Assembly (NCBI RefSeq): GCF_902832885.1
Contig: NZ_CADFDK010000001.1
Coordinates: 558,001 to 622,000 of the forward strand
Origin: Burkholderia seminalis DSM 23518
GTDB lineage: Bacteria > Pseudomonadota > Gammaproteobacteria > Burkholderiales > Burkholderiaceae
Direction: 5' to 3'
Length of the DNA stretch: 64,000 nucleotides
The position numbers were made by a program, and so were the translations under genes. The notes below the pieces were generated by a model. It worked only from the letters and a program-made list of their open reading frames with translations. It ran no database searches and was not told the origin of the DNA. Below are positions 61,169 to 64,000 of this stretch, one piece after another. How positions within the stretch are numbered: the first letter of the stretch is position 1; the number at the start of each line of letters is the position of its first letter.

Positions 61169-61897
61169 TCAGCCCGCGCTCGCGTACAGCGTCGAATCCG
61201 CGAACCCGTCGGCATCGAGCACGCGCCCGATCAGGATCAATGCGGTGCGCTCGATCTGCGTGCCGCGCACCTTGTCGACGATGTCCGCCAGCGTGCCGGT
61301 CACGCGCTCCTCGTCGGGCCAGCTCGCGCGATAGATCACCGCGACCGGGCAATCCGCGCCGTAGTGCGGCAGCACTTCGTCGACGATGCGCTCGAGATGG
61401 CGCACGCCGAGATGGATCGCGAGCGTCGCGCGGTGCGCGGCGAGCGAACCGAGCGCCTCGCCTTCCGGCATCGTGGTCTTGCCCGCGAAGCGCGTGAGGA
61501 TCACCGTCTGCGCGACGCCGGGCAACGTCAGCTCGACGCCGAGCGTCGCCGCGCACGCGGCCGTCGCCGTCACGCCCGGCACGATTTCGTACGGAATCCC
61601 GAGCGCCTTCAGCCGGCGGATCTGCTCGCCGATCGCGCCGTACAGCGACGGGTCGCCCGAATGCACGCGTGCGACGTCCCGCCCTTGCGCATGCGCGTCC
61701 GCGAGCAGCGCGACGATCGCGTCGAGGTCGAGTTCGGCCGTGTTGACGACCTGCTCCGCGCGATGACCGTCGAGCACGGCCGCGGGCACCAGCGAGCCCG
61801 CATACAGGATCACCGGGCACGTACGCACGAGGCGCTGGCCCTTCACCGTGATCAGCTCGGGGTCGCCGGGCCCCGCGCCGATGAAATACACCGTCAT
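61169..61897 (-). CDS. cobM: Precorrin-4 C11-methyltransferase CobM
   Basis: A 242-aa SAM-dependent tetrapyrrole methylase that methylates C11 of precorrin-4. Seen: VYFIGAGPGDPELITVKGQR, ILYAGSLVPAAVL, VARVHSGDPSLYGAIGEQIR, YEIVPGVTATAACAATLGVE and ILTRFAGKTTMPEGEALGSL, the last diagnostic of CobM/CbiF. GGAG lies 8 bases before ATG 61897. Cobalamin operon gene after cobK. Confidence 0.95.
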   Translation of the reverse strand: MTVYFIGAGPGDPELITVKGQRLVRTCPVILYAGSLVPAAVLDGHRAEQVVNTAELDLDAIVALLADAHAQGRDVARVHSGDPSLYGAIGEQIRRLKALGIPYEIVPGVTATAACAATLGVELTLPGVAQTVILTRFAGKTTMPEGEALGSLAAHRATLAIHLGVRHLERIVDEVLPHYGADCPVAVIYRASWPDEERVTGTLADIVDKVRGTQIERTALILIGRVLDADGFADSTLYASAG

Positions 61898-61940
61898 CGA
61901 AAATTCTCCGTCAATACGTTGGATGATCCGCTGCGCGGCG

Positions 61941-62672
61941 TCAAACGCGCGCGGCCGGATCGAGTGCGTCGAGCAGTGCCGCGACCGAATCGAACGCCCG
62001 GTCGGCATCGGGCAGCGACGGCCGGCGCAGCATCACGACCGGCACCCTGCGTTCGCGCGCGACATCGAGCTTGGCCTCGGTGGCCGCACCGCCGCTGTTC
62101 TTGCTGACGAGGACGTCGATGCCCGTCAGCGCGAACAGCGCACGTTCGCCGTCGAGCGTGAACGGCCCGCGCGCGGCGATGACCTGCGCATGCGCATTGC
62201 CGGGATGCGCGTCGAGGCAGCGCACGAGCCAGAACTGGTGCGGCGGGATCGTATCGAGGTGCGCGAGCGGTTCGCGGCCGAGCGTGAACAGCGGCCGCCT
62301 GAACGGCGCGAGCGCGGCCTCGATGCCGGCCCAGTCGTCGACCATCCGCCAGTCGTCGCCCGGTTGCGGCGTCCAGGGCGCGCGGCGCAGCGCCCATAGC
62401 GGTACGCCCGCGTCGCGCGTCGCGGCAGTGGCGTTCGTACTGATTTGCGCGGCATACGGATGCGTGGCGTCGATCACGAGGCCGATTCCGGCGTCGCGAA
62501 GATACGCGGCCAGCCCGGCGGCCCCGCCGAAGCCGCCGACGCGCACGTCGCAGCGCAGGTCGTCCGGCACCTTGCCGAGACCGGCCAGGCTGTAGACGTG
62601 ATGCGGGCCGAGCGCGCGTGCGATCTTCAGCGCGTCGCCGGTGCCGCCGAGCAGCAGGATGCGCATGCTCAT
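61941..62672 (-). CDS. cobK: Precorrin-6A reductase CobK
   Basis: A 243-aa NADPH-dependent reductase of precorrin-6A. Seen: [59 protein letters not shown] and [20 protein letters not shown], all conserved in CobK/CbiJ. The start overlaps the cbiD stop (ATGA). Confidence 0.95.
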   Translation of the reverse strand: MSMRILLLGGTGDALKIARALGPHHVYSLAGLGKVPDDLRCDVRVGGFGGAAGLAAYLRDAGIGLVIDATHPYAAQISTNATAATRDAGVPLWALRRAPWTPQPGDDWRMVDDWAGIEAALAPFRRPLFTLGREPLAHLDTIPPHQFWLVRCLDAHPGNAHAQVIAARGPFTLDGERALFALTGIDVLVSKNSGGAATEAKLDVARERRVPVVMLRRPSLPDADRAFDSVAALLDALDPAARV

Positions 62673-63757
62673 CGCGCTTCCCCGACGAAGCGGCCCTGCC
62701 GGTCGATCGCGAACATCTCGACGGCGACCGACGGCGGCACGATGTCGCGTGCGACCCGCAGCGCCTGCGCGCAGACGAGATCGCCGAGCGGCACGCCGTC
62801 GGCCAGGGCGAGCTTCAGCGCTTCCTGGCTCGTGTTCGCGGCGCGCATCGCGGCCTGCAGCGCCTCGCTCGCGCCGGCTTCAGCCGCCCATTGCGCGAGC
62901 AGCGGCAGGTCGATGCTCGAATGGCGGCTGTGCAGGTCGAGATGGCCCGCCGCGAGCTTGCTGAGCTTGCCGAATCCGCCGCACATCGACAACCGCGCGA
63001 CCGGTGCGCGGCGCAGGTGCTTGAGCACCGCGCCCGCGAAATCGCCCATCTCGATCAGCGCCATGTCGGGCAAGCCGTAGTGCGCGCGCATCGCGTCCTC
63101 GCTCGCGTTGCCCGTGCACGCGGCGATATGCGCGATGCCGTTGGCGCGCGCGACATCGATCCCCTGGTGGATCGATGCGATATAGGCCGAACACGAGAAC
63201 GGCCGCACGATGCCCGTCGTGCCGAGGATCGACAGCCCGCCGACGATGCCGAGGCGCGGGTTCATCGTCTTCAGCGCGAGCGCCTCGCCGCCCTCGACGC
63301 CGATCGTCACGTCGAAGCCGCCTGCGTAGCCGTGCTCGGCTGCGAGGGCCTCCAGATGCGTCGTCATCATCTGGCGCGGCACCGGGTTGATCGCCGGTTC
63401 GCCGACCGGCAGCGTCAGCCCCGCGCGCGTGACCGTGCCGACGCCCGGCCCCGCGTGAAAGCGCACGCCGGGCGCGGCCGCGAGCGCGACACGCGCGAAG
63501 ATCAGCGCGCCGTGCGTGACGTCCGGATCGTCGCCGGCATCCTTGATCGTGCCGGCTTCCGCGCCTTCGGCCGTGAGGCGGCAGAACTCGAGCCGCATCA
63601 TCACGCGCTGCCCTTTCGGCAGCACGATCTCGACCGCGTCGTCCGCCCGGCCCGCGAGCAGCAGCCGCGCGGCCGCGAGCGACGTCGCGGTCGCGCAGCT
63701 GCCGGTCGTGTAGCCGAACCGCAGCGGCGCGGGCTGTTCGGGGGTTTCGTCGCGCAT
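62669..63757 (-). CDS. cbiD: Cobalt-precorrin-5B C1-methyltransferase CbiD
   Basis: A 362-aa enzyme methylating C1 of the corrin ring. Seen: [70 protein letters not shown] and a terminal helical domain. ATG 63757 overlaps the upstream cobL stop (TGATG); a GTG one codon earlier is also in frame. CbiD is classed with the anaerobic route but also stands in for CobF in many aerobic bacteria. Confidence 0.95.
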   Translation of the reverse strand: MRDETPEQPAPLRFGYTTGSCATATSLAAARLLLAGRADDAVEIVLPKGQRVMMRLEFCRLTAEGAEAGTIKDAGDDPDVTHGALIFARVALAAAPGVRFHAGPGVGTVTRAGLTLPVGEPAINPVPRQMMTTHLEALAAEHGYAGGFDVTIGVEGGEALALKTMNPRLGIVGGLSILGTTGIVRPFSCSAYIASIHQGIDVARANGIAHIAACTGNASEDAMRAHYGLPDMALIEMGDFAGAVLKHLRRAPVARLSMCGGFGKLSKLAAGHLDLHSRHSSIDLPLLAQWAAEAGASEALQAAMRAANTSQEALKLALADGVPLGDLVCAQALRVARDIVPPSVAVEMFAIDRQGRFVGEAR

Positions 63758-64000
63758 CACGCGTCCGTTGCGTTCGCCGGGTTCGATGCGCCGGCTATGT
63801 CGATCGCATCGGCCGTCTCGACCCTGTCAGCCGCGTCGGGCTTGCGCACGTCGTACAGCGTGACGGGCAGCGGCTGGCGCCACGTGTCGAAGCGGCCGAG
63901 CGGTTCCGCATGCGCGAGCGACACGCGCGTGAGCGTGCCGCCGTGCGCGTCGCGCCACGCGGCGAGCGCCATCTCGCCCTGCAGCGTGACCGCGTTCGCG
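63757..64000 (-). CDS. cobL: Precorrin-6Y C5,15-methyltransferase CobL (CbiET), C-terminal fragment
   Basis: The last 80 codons of a gene running off the right edge. [20 protein letters not shown], then [20 protein letters not shown] and [10 protein letters not shown], is the end of the CbiT-like domain of CobL. A 25-residue Ala/Asp-rich tail follows. The stop overlaps the cbiD start, so the genes are coupled. Confidence 0.85.
   Translation of the reverse strand, partial: ANAVTLQGEMALAAWRDAHGGTLTRVSLAHAEPLGRFDTWRQPLPVTLYDVRKPDAADRVETADAIDIAGASNPANATDA

Overview
The window looks like part of a Burkholderia chromosome, most likely the B. cepacia complex. The basis is the very high GC content with strong GC3 bias, the many long antisense shadow frames, and gene families typical of the genus (tandem DUF4148 secreted proteins, Ohr/OhrR, emrCAB-type pumps, many LysR and MFS genes). 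No rRNA, tRNA, CRISPR array or intact insertion sequence was recognised. The genus is inferred from composition and gene content, not from a search.

Layout. (1) 0-15 kb: a TonB-type energy module (two ExbD-like proteins and a TPR protein), an XRE-cupin regulator, a TonB-dependent receptor ending in a strong terminator, a complete yejABEF-type peptide ABC importer and an RND pump with no adaptor beside it. Together they suggest uptake of a peptide-like ligand across both membranes. (2) 15-22.6 kb: a LuxR remnant and a GNAT gene, then a tightly packed six-gene operon (acyl-CoA dehydrogenase, CitE-like lyase, PNPOx-like flavoprotein, MetC-like PLP enzyme, GST, class I amidotransferase) facing a LuxR-type autoinducer-binding regulator. 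No pathway known to me fits, so it is the best candidate for an undescribed system. (3) 22.6-28.5 kb: an emrA/emrB/outer-membrane-factor tripartite pump with a divergent AraC regulator. (4) 28.6-33.2 kb: a plant-type glutamate-cysteine ligase, then a DAHP synthase divergent from a hotdog thioesterase, an unknown protein and a shikimate kinase.

(5) 33.6-36.8 kb: an organic-peroxide locus of ohr, three tandem DUF4148 genes, a GNAT gene and ohrR. A box built on ATCGCATGCGAT recurs before ohr (twice), before the GNAT gene and inside the ohrR promoter, defining a local OhrR regulon. (6) 36.8-42 kb: a GFA protein with a coupled 42-aa ORF, a nitronate monooxygenase, an MFS transporter, a LysR regulator and a lipoprotein. 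(7) 42.2-49.8 kb: a catabolic unit of MFS carrier, LysR, alpha/beta hydrolase, VOC protein, HMG-CoA-lyase-like enzyme, class III CoA-transferase and D-2-hydroxyacid dehydrogenase, tied together by three T-N11-A LysR-type sites. (8) 50-55 kb: small envelope proteins and a four-gene PotABCD/FbpABC-like importer.

(9) 55.3-59 kb: a less typical stretch with a GST and strong terminator, an AT-rich orphan membrane gene between short repeats, and a TetR/GST pair sharing a palindromic operator. (10) 59.3-61.1 kb: a MarR regulator and CynX-type MFS gene, divergent around two palindromic operators. (11) 61.2-64 kb: cobalamin corrin-ring genes cobM, cobK, cbiD and the 3' end of cobL, overlapping and on the minus strand.

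Start codons were chosen from ribosome binding sites and family alignments in memory; alternatives are noted in the entries.
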